The notes under the pieces were generated by a model, which saw nothing but the letters and a program-made list of their open reading frames with translations, had not been told where the DNA came from and did not search any database. Below, one piece after another: positions 55,118-64,000 of a stretch of DNA of 64,000 nucleotides. The stretch's first letter is position 1. Every line of letters begins with the position of its first letter. Source of the DNA: Catonia carolina (Eukaryota > Arthropoda > Insecta > Hemiptera > Achilidae); contig JAQMRL010000003.1 of assembly GCA_035578175.1 (NCBI GenBank), forward strand, positions 23,336,419 to 23,400,418, written 5' to 3'. The position numbers and the translations under genes were made by a program.

Positions 55118-55790
55118 CATAAGATAATATACTGTTTAATACGAACGTAAAAAGTATTCATTCATAATCGGAGATCAATAAAAAGTAAAACAGCGTAGAT
55201 CTGTGTGTAATTATCGGTTTTATTACATAACGTACAAGTAACCTGCTTCACGTGGGAACTTCATTGAAACTAACTAAACTTCTTTTTTTGAAAGCATCTG
55301 TATTGTTAAGAAGCTTATTTTCAACTCTTAAATCTAGTTCTACAATGTTACATGAACAATTTAATAAAATATAATTATTTATATTATTTATATTTCACGC
55401 ATGTGCACTTGTAGGCCTACTGGTGAAACGGACATAAGTAATTATGGTGTTTTTGTAATTAGTATGTAAATAAAAATATTTATATTTTTCTTAACCTTCA
55501 TTACAATTTAAAAAAATTGCGGTTTTATTAACTGGTTATACATAATAAAATTGCGCAATAATGTTTAATGATATATCAGATACAAAAGTGTAGGCTTTCT
55601 TACGGAATTTACTTATCCGGTTTTACGTATAATACGCATATCAAGTACAATTATTAGAGCGTGCTTATTCTCTTAATTAAATTACATCACTTCATTACAC
55701 TTTGCTTACAGGCTGACTTAAAACATACACAGTGCTCGTAAGGCAAACCTATTATAATAAACTTCTCATAGCAATTATTATATATGTGTC
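55118..55790. other. Intergenic, nothing recognised
   Basis: AT-rich sequence with no supported feature. Confidence 0.4.
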
Positions 55791-55801
55791 GTGTAAAAGA
55801 T

Positions 55802-56185
55802 GTTGTTTTGGTCAATAGCCGAAAAGGTGGTTTGAACCTCTAGAGGTTTTACTAAGTAAAACGAGGAGTGAGGTGATTTATTTGCATTCCTCACTGAGTG
55901 GAAAAGAATGCTTATCAGCGTGCCAGGCAGTCCGTAAAGCACCTACTTTCTAACATGTAAACGACCTTCACTTCACCACACAATCTGGCTGTATAATAAA
56001 ATTCATTACTCTCAGAGGAGATAACTGTGACTAGTATCTTTTACACCTCTACCTCTTTTGTTCTTAAATTGTTCTGTCATATAATTGGCTCACCATATGA
56101 TAAGAAACAGAACTATTTTTTGTAGCCCTGGAACCAACAGATCAAATGCAATTAATTTAACACTCCACCTACCCGTTAAAGGCAT
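55802..56185 (-). mobile_element. AAC-tailed SINE, copy 3
   Basis: Reverse-oriented copy of 9642-10039. The 11-bp repeat GTGTAAAAGAT flanks it at 55791-55801 and 56186-56196. The tail (GTTGTT on the plus strand) faces left. Confidence 0.85.
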
Positions 56186-56559
56186 GTGTAAAAGATATAA
56201 AGTCTAAATTATTCTAAATTATCGAATCTCACCTGCGCAAGAGATGATCATGAAGTTCTTTCCTTGTCGGTAAGAACAAAAAACAATGTAGGCTTGGGTT
56301 GCTAGACGGAAAAGCGGAAATTTCCCGCTTTTCCCTATCTGTCCCCAACGTCCCGAGAGTCCAGTTTTTGTGCAGACAACTGAAGAAAATTTTTTGAAAT
56401 GCTAAATCATCAGAAATTCCAACTTTCTAGAAAAGAACTGGTTATTTTTTTAACGAGTTACAGATTTATTTTATTTAATAAGTCAAACTTAAGAAGTAAA
56501 TCACGTACTATATTATATCTAATTATATAGGCCTACGTGATTTTAAAATACATTTTTAC

Positions 56560-56702
56560 TCACCCAACAGTTTGGTCATTAGCCACTACTTTGTGTTAAG
56601 TGGGTTTGAACGTGTAACAATTTTCTAGACCATATCCAAAGATCGAATCCGGGGACTTCCGCTTTGTAGCGTAGCACGCTAAACACTAGACCACGGTGGC
56701 GG
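56560..56702 (-). mobile_element. tRNA-derived SINE (family A, divergent head)
   Basis: Minus strand: GTGGTCTAGTGTTTAGCGTG (A box) and CCGGATTCGATCT (B box), then a tail with GTGGCTAATGACCAAACTGT. The tail module is shared with 58701 and 63433. Confidence 0.65.
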
Positions 56703-56766
56703 TCATAATATTTGTTTTTATTTTCACTTTTCTTAGTGTAAGTTATATTAAAAGTGAAAATTTAAA

Positions 56767-57311
56767 ATATCTGAAGCTTACTCCGCTAAATACCTTGGTT
56801 TTCATTTTGACAAAAACCTGAACTTTAAAAACACATACGAGTATATACAAAGCAAAAGGAAACAGCTAAACACAAAATTTAAACAATTTTATTGGATTCT
56901 AAGAAAACGAGCTATGCTTTCATTGAACTATAAATTACTATTATACAAAACAATTTTAAAACCAATTTGCCCTTATGGGATTCAATTATGGGGGCAAGTC
57001 ACTCCAACATGGAAGTCTTCCAAAATTTTACTCCAACATGGAAATCTTTAAAAGTTTCACTCCTATATGAAAATCTTCCGAAATTTCACTCCAACATGGA
57101 AATCTTTAAAAGTTTCAGCCTTAACTACTCAGAACAATCACCTTGGTACATAACAAACAACAAACTACACAGAGATTCAATCATTTCTCCAATTAAACTA
57201 GAAATAGGCCTATTCACACATTCAGTACAAAATACCAAAGAAGACTTGAATCACACACGAATCATCTCGCCGTCTCACTTTCAGATAATTCAAACGACAC
57301 TTGCCGACTGA
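56767..57311 (+). mobile_element. Jockey-type LINE C-terminal fragment
   Basis: The frame opens AKYLGFHFDKNLNFKNTYEY, continues SKRKQLNTKFKQFYWILRK and LLLYKTILKPICPYGIQLWG, and ends after SPWYITNNKLHRDSI. This parallels 59882-60499 closely. Between GIQLWG and SPWY, where the other copy has about 25 residues, lies a short internal repeat of ACTCCAACATGGAA words (57000-57120). 5'-truncated and inactive. Confidence 0.85.
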
Positions 57312-57544
57312 AACGAAGACACCCTACAGGCTTTTTTTAAATGTTATTACAACACAGAAAATAAATTTACGAAGTTCCTCCATTGGGAGGATTTCTTCGG
57401 TTATGTAAAAAGAAAACCCATCTGCTTATAATTCTGCGTAAAAAAGATTGCAGTTTTCGCTGTATTTAAAAAAAATTACTCTTATTGTAACTTCTCTTCT
57501 TTATAGATTAATTCCACTATGATCTCCTTCCTAAAGTTCTCAAA

Positions 57545-57900
57545 ATACTTCCTCATTAGAACATTCGCACTGCGTGCGGGTATTGAAATTGTTCGACAAG
57601 CCGTTATTCAAGAATTACTTGAAGAGTGTAAATTAAAGAAAATGGGAAGGAAGAAAAGGAAAGTATGGGTACGCCAATGGATTTCTCGTTGAAAATCACA
57701 GGGTACTGCAGATAATTTATTTCTGTAATTGTCAACAGAAGATCCTGATGAATTTTGACAACGTTTAAGAATGGATACTAATCAGTTTGAGGCTTTATAG
57801 CGCGACGTACCCCGCTGATCAAAAAATGTGATACCAACATGCGTAAAGCCGTATCGCCGAAAATCAAATTGCAAATAACTTTTTTAGTCACCCGCCGCCT
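57545..57900 (+). mobile_element. PIF/Harbinger transposase remnant
   Basis: Broken plus-strand frames read KKMGRKKRKVWVRQWISR, STEDPDEF, RLRMDTNQFEAL, then CDTNMRKAVSPKIKLQITF. These are the N-terminal hallmarks of Harbinger DDE nucleases (RRYWVRPW, EDP..F...LRM, DT.MR.AI.P..RL). Several stops; catalytic domain absent. Confidence 0.75.
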
Positions 57901-58696
57901 GCGATGTGTTCCCGGTACGATAAAAGTCGAAACCTACTCTATAGTCGATCTACTGTAAGAGTAATCCGCGCGAGGCAAGCGCCTATAGGTTGTAAACGAA
58001 AGTTTTACACTAGTAGGCGCTTATCTGCTTCTCCGCCTGACAATTATCTTGCCCTACGTTCCATCATAAAAATATCTACATCCTAAAATAAACATTATCC
58101 TTCAAGCGTTTTCAATTATATCGTTCAGATTACTTGTAATTATATTGTAGTTTCTTAAAGTGACTCCTTAATTAATTATTTTAACCATTATATTTAACAA
58201 AACAATTTTTCTACTTTTTAATGTTTACCGCTTTTATGTTTCAAAACTCAACACATTCACTATCACGCATGTTAACAAAATACAGCTAAAAAACCTTTTC
58301 AACTTCAGTCTACGAAGAAAATCGAAACGAACCGATACAGTACGGTACCAAAAGATAACTGATGAAACTAAAAATGAGTAAAACATGGGAAAGTGCAAAC
58401 AGTTGTATTTTTAACTAGTCACAGACATTAATTTTAATGAAATAAACAATCTGAAAACAATGAATCACTGGATATTGTTTACTCTCCTGTTATAATTCAA
58501 GCGCATTAGTCTTTCATTACCTTGTGACCAAAAATAAAACTGAGTCTATAATAAAAACCTACTAATCATAAATAATAATGTAATAATAGTAAATTTAACG
58601 AAAAATAACAATGTAAAAGTAACAATAGTAAAAGTTTCAGTTGTTAAATGGTAAACTAATGTTCGATTTATGAAACATTTTCTAACAAATAAATTG
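57901..58696. other. Intergenic, nothing recognised
   Basis: A 60-codon frame at 57904 shows no family features. The rest is AT-rich. Confidence 0.35.
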
Positions 58697-58700
58697 AACG

Positions 58701-58894
58701 TGTTTTTTTTTTTTTTTTTTACGTCGCATCAACTACAAGGTCATTAGCGACGACGTTGGGGTGTGACTGTGTGTAATGAGGATGAAATGATTTTTTGTAA
58801 CGTATGAAAATATGCCATGCCTGAGTGGGATTCGAACCCAGGACCGCATGATGAGAGGCGAGCACGTCACCAACTGCGCCAATGCGGCCGGCTA
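58701..58894 (-). mobile_element. tRNA-derived SINE (family A), copy 1
   Basis: Minus strand: CATTGGCGCAGTTGGTGACG (A box), GGGTTCGAATCCC (B box), a body with CATACGTTACAAAAAATCAT, the tail module CGTCGTCGCTAATGACC with AGTTGATGCGACGT, then poly(A) (poly-T at 58703-58720). AACGTGTTTTT flanks both sides. Confidence 0.9.
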
Positions 58895-59332
58895 AACGTG
58901 TTTTTATTATGTTAAGCTTAGAGCGAATTAGTGTTGCATGGAATTTTGTTTTTGATCATGCTGTGCGTATTTTTAATTAATACGCATGCTCTCTTGTATT
59001 GCTGGTTGCCTATGTCGGAGTACTCTTAGCGTAAACGACTCTACTTTAGAACTTGCGATTTTAGTCAACTGCGCCCTAGGCGAATTACCATTTAGACAAT
59101 CGATTTTTGCCATGCGGCGAAAATATTGTGCTGCTACATTCACCCGTATAAACTCCACATAATGGTTAGCGCACTAGCCAACAAAATTGAAAGTCCCCCA
59201 CCTAGGGTCTAGAAGTTACTGCAAGTCAAAACTTACTATCCAGTTCCATCAAATTCCCAGTTACCGCAGGTACCTATAGCAAACCTACCATGTTTGCTAT
59301 AAACCAAGCTGCTGATGCAAATTTAAAAGATA

Positions 59333-59535
59333 TATTTTTTTATTTTTTATTTATTTATTTAAAGTTGCATAAATTACAAAGGTCATTAGCGACGACGTTG
59401 GGGTGTAACTATATACAATGGAGGATGAAATTATTTTTCGTAACGTATGAAAATATGCTGTGCCTAAGTGGGATTCGAACCCATGACCGCATGATGAGAG
59501 GCGAGCACGTTACCAACTACGCCAATGCGGCCGGC
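59333..59535 (-). mobile_element. tRNA-derived SINE (family A), copy 2
   Basis: Same layout as 58701-58894, with A and B boxes and tail module present. A TTTATTTATTTATT-like tail replaces pure poly(A). Confidence 0.85.
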
Positions 59536-59841
59536 GTAAAAGAAAATTGTATGTCCAAAATAGTTACCAAAATTACACATATTTTTAAATTTTACTTAAT
59601 CTCGCTCTAAACGTTAATCGACTTATCACTAACATGAAATCTTAACTTTTATTTATTTACTCTTCATTTCATATAAATTTATATATTTTTTTTTTCAAAC
59701 ACTGCTTAATCTACAATCTGTTCGCAAGGAACAATGAATAGATGAGTGGTAGAGTCTATTAACTGGCTTGTTGAAGAAGAACTCATTAGTTCTTCTCCAT
59801 TTTACAAAATAAAATATATAATCACTTTAAAAAAAAAAAAG

Positions 59842-60540
59842 TTTTTTTTTTTACAATGAATATAGTTACGTTGGTTGTGTTTTAAAACAAGTCTGTCGTG
59901 TGAAGTCTTTGTAAACGTCGAATTTCTTCACTGTTGTCGAGGAGGTTCACCGCTAAATAATTTGTGTGGCTATTAAGTCTTGTATGATACCTCGAAGAAA
60001 ATCTTGAGATTTCATCCGTGATGGTTGGTATGTTCAAGTCTCGTTGAATGATCCTGTTGGTGACATACCACGGAGAGTCTGTGATAGTCCGGAGAAATTT
60101 CGTTTGAAAACGTTGAATTATGGCAACGCTTGACTTTGTCGCCGTTCCCCAAAGTTGAATCCCGTAAGTCCAAATTGGTTTCAGAATAGTCTTGTAAATT
60201 GTTAGTTTGTTCGTTAACGATAATTTAGAATTTTTGTGTAACATCCAATAAAGTTTATAAAATTTGTAATTTAGTTGTTTCCTCTTATTCCAGATGTGTG
60301 TTTTCCAAGTTAGTCGACGATCTAGATGCATTCCGAGGTATCTTGCTGTATCTGATTGTGGTAGTGTTTTATTGTTTAGTTTAACAGGTGGACACGTGTC
60401 TTTTTTTAGTGTGAATGTCACTTGAACACTTTTCTCTTCGTTAGACTTTATCCGCCACTTTTTTTGCCAGCTCTCTATGTTGTGTAGATGTTCTTGCAAA
60501 TATTTTGAAGTAGTATGTGGTTTGCTATGTACAGCTTGGA
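59842..60540 (-). mobile_element. 5'-truncated Jockey-type LINE
   Basis: A minus-strand frame (60499-59882) is open for 205 codons, ending at a natural stop: LHNIESWQKKWRIKSNEEKS, VQVTFTLKKDTCPPVKLNNK, ARYLGMHLDRRLTWKTHIW, then GIQLWGTATKSSVAIIQRF. This is the Jockey reverse-transcriptase C-terminal region after the FADD box. A poly(A) run follows (poly-T at 59841-59851). The open frame suggests a recent copy, but it lacks the catalytic motifs. Confidence 0.9.
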
Positions 60541-60579
60541 TTGCAAAAATTTATATATAATATATAAATATTATTTTTT

Positions 60580-60762
60580 TTATATAACGTCGCATCAACT
60601 GCAACGGTCATTAGCAACGACGTTGGGGTGTAACTGTTTACAATGGTGGATGAAATGATTTTTTGTAACGTATGAAAATATGCCGTGCCTGAGTGGGATT
60701 CGAACCCAAGACCGCGTGATGAAAGGCGAGCACGTTACCAACTACGCCAATGCGGTCGGCAT
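60580..60762 (-). mobile_element. tRNA-derived SINE (family A), copy 3
   Basis: As the two copies above. B box GGGTTCGAATCCC is intact, and the tail module reads CGTCGTTGCTAATGACCGTT. Confidence 0.85.
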
Positions 60763-60779
60763 TGGCCGGCCTTTTTATA

Positions 60780-61399
60780 TATTTATAAAAATATATTTAT
60801 ATATTTATCATTTTATAAATATTTATTGGTTAATTTTCAGTTTTAGATTTATTTATATAGTTTTTCTTTGAAATAGAAAAAATATCAAGGTAATCATGGT
60901 TTTTACTCGACTATTATAAGCGAATTGCCTGGTCAACCCCTTTTGTGTTCCATGCCGTAGCATAACATTCCATTTATATTTTCTTATCGCAAAATTTGGC
61001 GTGCATTATTTTACGAGACAACAAAAGTTTATTTATTTGTTTTTATTAACGATTTGCTTATTTCATTTAAGATTTTTTTTTTAGTTCCTATATAATATGA
61101 GACACGCAAGTTTTTTCCATCCTCGGTGCCAACAGTCCAAGTGTTACACACGTATAGTACCACACGCTGTATAAATTCTTTTAGAAACTTGTTCCGGATA
61201 GCTAGGCTGTTATTGTTAGTTAAAAAAACTTATGATATATTAAACAGATAATTTTTTTCCTGTTATTTGCAACTGACTCATGAAACTCGTCAGCTCACAC
61301 GTGGGAGGAAAAGTGCAGGGTATAAGTAAGTGTGTGAGCCCTGAAAAAATTTATATCTTATTAATTACGTGGATTACTAGGTAGATTTAATTAATAAAC
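60780..61399. other. Intergenic, nothing recognised
   Basis: AT-rich sequence. GC-richer words at 61285-61350 match nothing known. Confidence 0.35.
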
Positions 61400-61683
61400 T
61401 TACATCAGAATGGATGAAGTATGGATGTTTACAAGTTTACAACCTGAATGGGAAAATGGCAGAATTTCGAAATCAATGAAGGGAGCACGTAGAGAGAGTG
61501 CCTGAAGGAAGGATCCCCTTATTGCTTCGCAATAAAGACCGGAGGGGAGAAGAGATGTTGGGAGGCCACGCAAGAGATGGCAATAATTCAATAGTTTTGT
61601 CACTCTTGTGAGTCGGAACAGGCGGGAGCCTAATCCTTGATTGTGAGAAGAAGAAGAAGAAGGAGGAGGAGGAGGAGGAGGAG
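61400..61683 (+). mobile_element. LINE 3' end with (GAA/GGA)n tail
   Basis: The plus strand carries RPEGRRDVGRPRKRWQ (61535-61580), a common C-terminal signature of insect LINE proteins. A short 3' UTR then ends in GAAGAAGAA and GGAGGAGGA repeats (61649-61683) instead of poly(A). Upstream frames are broken. Confidence 0.7.
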
Positions 61684-61726
61684 ACGGGTGAAGTAAATAT
61701 TTTATGTAGGATAACTTTGATTTATA

Positions 61727-61830
61727 CGGAGTTTCAGTAGTACCCGCTTAAACTGGGCCCTTTTGATCCGCATGTCTCTTAATCCGGACAGCTCAAAAAA
61801 ATGTAAAGCTGAAAAATCTAAGGACTAACA
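61727..61830 (+). mobile_element. Pogo-like terminal fragment
   Basis: CAGTAGTACCCGCTTAAACT and TTAATCCGGACAG resemble one end of pogo/Tigger elements. No partner end is seen. Confidence 0.4.
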
Positions 61831-62232
61831 TAGTGAAAAATTACTTTTAGCATCATTGCACAGTATATGGTGCTTGTCATTACACTACACGACTTTTTTA
61901 ATGACTCAACTAATCTCTGCCTTAATGGTTATATTCCTGATGTTTTCTTAATAAACTTTTATAGTTACATTTGTAATTTCCTATCCGAGGATACACTTTT
62001 CTCTTTTTTCTACGACGGGCAAGGATTGTACCAGGGACAACAGAATTTGAAATTATGAAATAAGGAAAAAGCTACAGTAAATGAAGTGCATTGCCGCTGA
62101 TATCTCCGTTGTCATAGCAACCCGTCGCGCTGGATGAGAAGCGGCGGCCACCCGTGTAATTCTTCACTTAGGCATTTAATACGTACATTAAGTCCATTAC
62201 AAGGGCTATTTAAAACATTATAAGCGCTTTAA

Positions 62233-62624
62233 CTGACCATAACAGACAGGTGGAGTGTCAAATTATTTGCACCCAATCTGTTAGTTGCAGGGCTAAAATA
62301 AATAGTTCTGTTTCTTATCGCATGGTCAGCCAATTAAATGACTGAATCATTTAAGAACAGAAGAGGTAGAGGTGTAAAAGACACTAATCAGAGTTATCTC
62401 CTCTGAAAGTAATGAATTTCATTATACAGCCAGACCCTGTGATGAATGAAGTGAAGGTGTCATTTACAGAGTGGAAAATTTGTGCTTTTCAGAGGACCCG
62501 GCATGCTGATAAGCGTACTTTTTCACTCAGTGAGGAAGGCAATGGTAAACCTTGTCACTCCTCGTTTTACTTAGTAAAGCCTCTAGAGGTTCAAACCAGC
62601 TTTTCGGCTGATGACCTAAACAAC
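62233..62624 (+). mobile_element. AAC-tailed SINE, copy 4
   Basis: 392 bp flanked by AAGCGCTTTAA at 62222-62232 and 62625-62635. The 78-codon frame at 62412 lies within it and is not conserved in the other copies. Confidence 0.85.
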
Positions 62625-62785
62625 AAGCGCTTTAAGCAGATACAATAATCTTATGTACTTTTTATTCGACATTTCTTCATTTATTGTAAAACAAAAATAA
62701 TTTTATTATAACAGAAATTATACTTATTTTGAAAGAGAAATAAATTTCGATTCTATACAGTGCATATGTGAAGAGGCTCTTCACC

Positions 62786-62860
62786 TACTTCACCTGAATA
62801 GCCCCCGCAGGGTCCGGGTTTGGTTTCCGGTTAGTTCTGAAATATTTTCATCTTAATATC
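62786..62860 (+). mobile_element. tRNA-derived SINE (family B) fragment
   Basis: GGGTTTGGTTTCCGGTTAGT is a decayed B box followed by TTTTCATCTTAATATCACC, the family B tail. The A box is poor. Confidence 0.4.
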
Positions 62861-63432
62861 ACCTCATATCTTTACCCATGAACACGCCAATGTTTATGCA
62901 CTGTCGCTCTAAATATATTTAAAAAAATGAGTTTAGAGCGACATTACCGAATACACAACTTTATCTGAAGTAAGTTCTTTTTGAAATACTTAGCAGCGTT
63001 TATCTCAAATAGTTTTTGCCTAAGATGTTTCACAACGTAACATGCAAGGTTAAAACTACATAGTTTATGTTGTTCAATGTTTGAGATACTATTTTTGTAA
63101 CAAAACAATAATTGAGTAGTTAAGGAAGAATTAATAATCAGTTAGAAGGTATTCATTATTTTTCTTTTTGAAAAATCGAACAAGTTTTTTGTCACTAGTA
63201 GGTCTACTTGTTTATGACGTACATCAAGTAGCGTTATAATATTTCAAGAAATAAATAATTATTAGATATTATTTTATTGTCTATATTACCAAGTAGTTAA
63301 ATAATGTGTATACTCAACCTGTTTCAATTTTAAATAACTTCTAGCAGTGAACTTCTGTTTACCGTAAAATGTTTACTCATCGTTTAGTCAGGACTTAATT
63401 CTCATGCAGGTAAGCTATCAGTAAGACTTTTT

Positions 63433-63585
63433 TAGTTTATTTAAAGTCACTTCAACAGCTCGGTTATTAGCGACTACGGTGGGTTATGAAACAGTGGGTT
63501 TTAACTTGAGGAAATTCCCAGACCCTAACCGGGAGTCGAACCCTCCGCGTCGTAGGCTAGCGCGCTACCACTACGCTTCGGAAGC
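63433..63585 (-). mobile_element. tRNA-derived SINE (family A, second head type)
   Basis: Minus strand: AGCGTAGTGGTAGCGCGCTA (A box), GGAGGGTTCGACTCCCGG (B box), then CGTAGTCGCTAATAACCGAG with CTGTTGAAGTGACTTTAAA. Flanks GTAAGACTTTTT and GTAAGAATTTTA suggest a target duplication. Confidence 0.85.
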
Positions 63586-63589
63586 GTAA

Positions 63590-64000
63590 GAATTTTATTT
63601 CATTAAATTATTTTTTAAACTTTAATTTGAATATAAATTTATAGTCATTGATGGTGACTAAATTATATATCATCATAAAGCAGCATTCCTTGCACCATTT
63701 TTGTATCCACTTTCTTCGTTTTCCGTCAGTTGTTCTACTTTCAGGATAGCCATACCCTCTTTTAAATCATTGGTATTACTTTATTCTCCATGTTTTCTTT
63801 TCTTTTCATCTTCTACTTATTCTTCTAATGTAGTTTTAATTAACCCTACTCCTCTTATTATGTGTCCATAGTTATTAGAAAAGTTTATATTATTAGTTTT
63901 CCTAATATCTAATAACCATCGATTGGGTTTTGTGAAATAAGAATAAGACAATTTATTTCCATATTGTAAGCAGATACATTAACACATAAAAATATAACCT
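63590..64000. other. Window edge, nothing recognised
   Basis: AT-rich sequence with a pyrimidine-rich stretch (63690-63850) that could be antisense LINE material; not supported further. Confidence 0.3.

Noticed and set aside
58816..58892. Possible tRNA gene on the minus strand, and similar sites at 38233, 47930, 50006, 56640, 59460, 60684 and 63520
   Set aside because: A and B boxes are present but acceptor stems do not close. Each is fused to a repeat tail and most recur as copies, so they are SINE heads.
59162..59222. GGTTAGCGCACTAGCC word resembling an A box
   Set aside because: No B box at the right distance and no recognisable tail; too degraded to call.

Overview
The window looks like AT-rich nuclear DNA of an insect. 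Two complete intron-containing animal genes lie in a sea of decayed transposable elements. I cannot name the species. The very large introns and the mix of mariner, pogo, hAT, Helitron, Jockey-type LINE and tRNA-derived SINE copies would suit a repeat-rich hemimetabolous insect, but that is only a guess.

The two genes are arranged head to head. BUB3, the spindle-checkpoint WD40 protein, runs on the minus strand from 21763 down to 304 in eight coding exons. PCGF3, the RING-finger subunit of a variant Polycomb PRC1 complex, runs on the plus strand from 28327 to 37344 in five coding exons. All exon junctions were rebuilt by eye from GT/AG sites and kept reading frame. Both proteins come out complete, at 328 or 334 aa and 224 aa. 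A 5' noncoding exon of PCGF3 must lie upstream of the acceptor at 28308, but I could not find it. The two genes have unrelated roles, mitotic checkpoint and chromatin silencing. Their proximity is most simply a shared divergent intergenic region of about 6.5 kb.

Region by region. 0.3-22 kb: BUB3, whose introns hold a nearly whole mariner (2644-3975), a 3.86-kb TTAA-flanked piggyBac-like element filled with a 440-bp tandem array (5008-8868), and a LINE (10653-14210) whose reverse transcriptase is split by a DD41D Tc1/mariner element (11639-12945). They also hold two copies of an AAC-tailed SINE and a Tigger-like MITE. 22-28 kb: the intergenic region, with a tandem duplication, an old LINE and a mariner nested in a pogo-like element. 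28-37 kb: PCGF3, with a fold-back mariner, a large palindromic element, SINEs and a Helitron in its introns. 37-64 kb: no host gene recognised. This part holds fold-back elements, MITEs, hAT elements, dispersed repeats, Jockey LINE remnants, a Harbinger remnant and tRNA-derived SINEs.

The observations most worth following are: a palindromic element whose arms carry hammerhead-ribozyme-like cores (41938-42243); three mariner-type elements in which both ends derive from the same transposase 3' end; the DD41D-in-LINE insertion with exact TA target duplication; and SINE groups with different tRNA-like heads that share a tail module.
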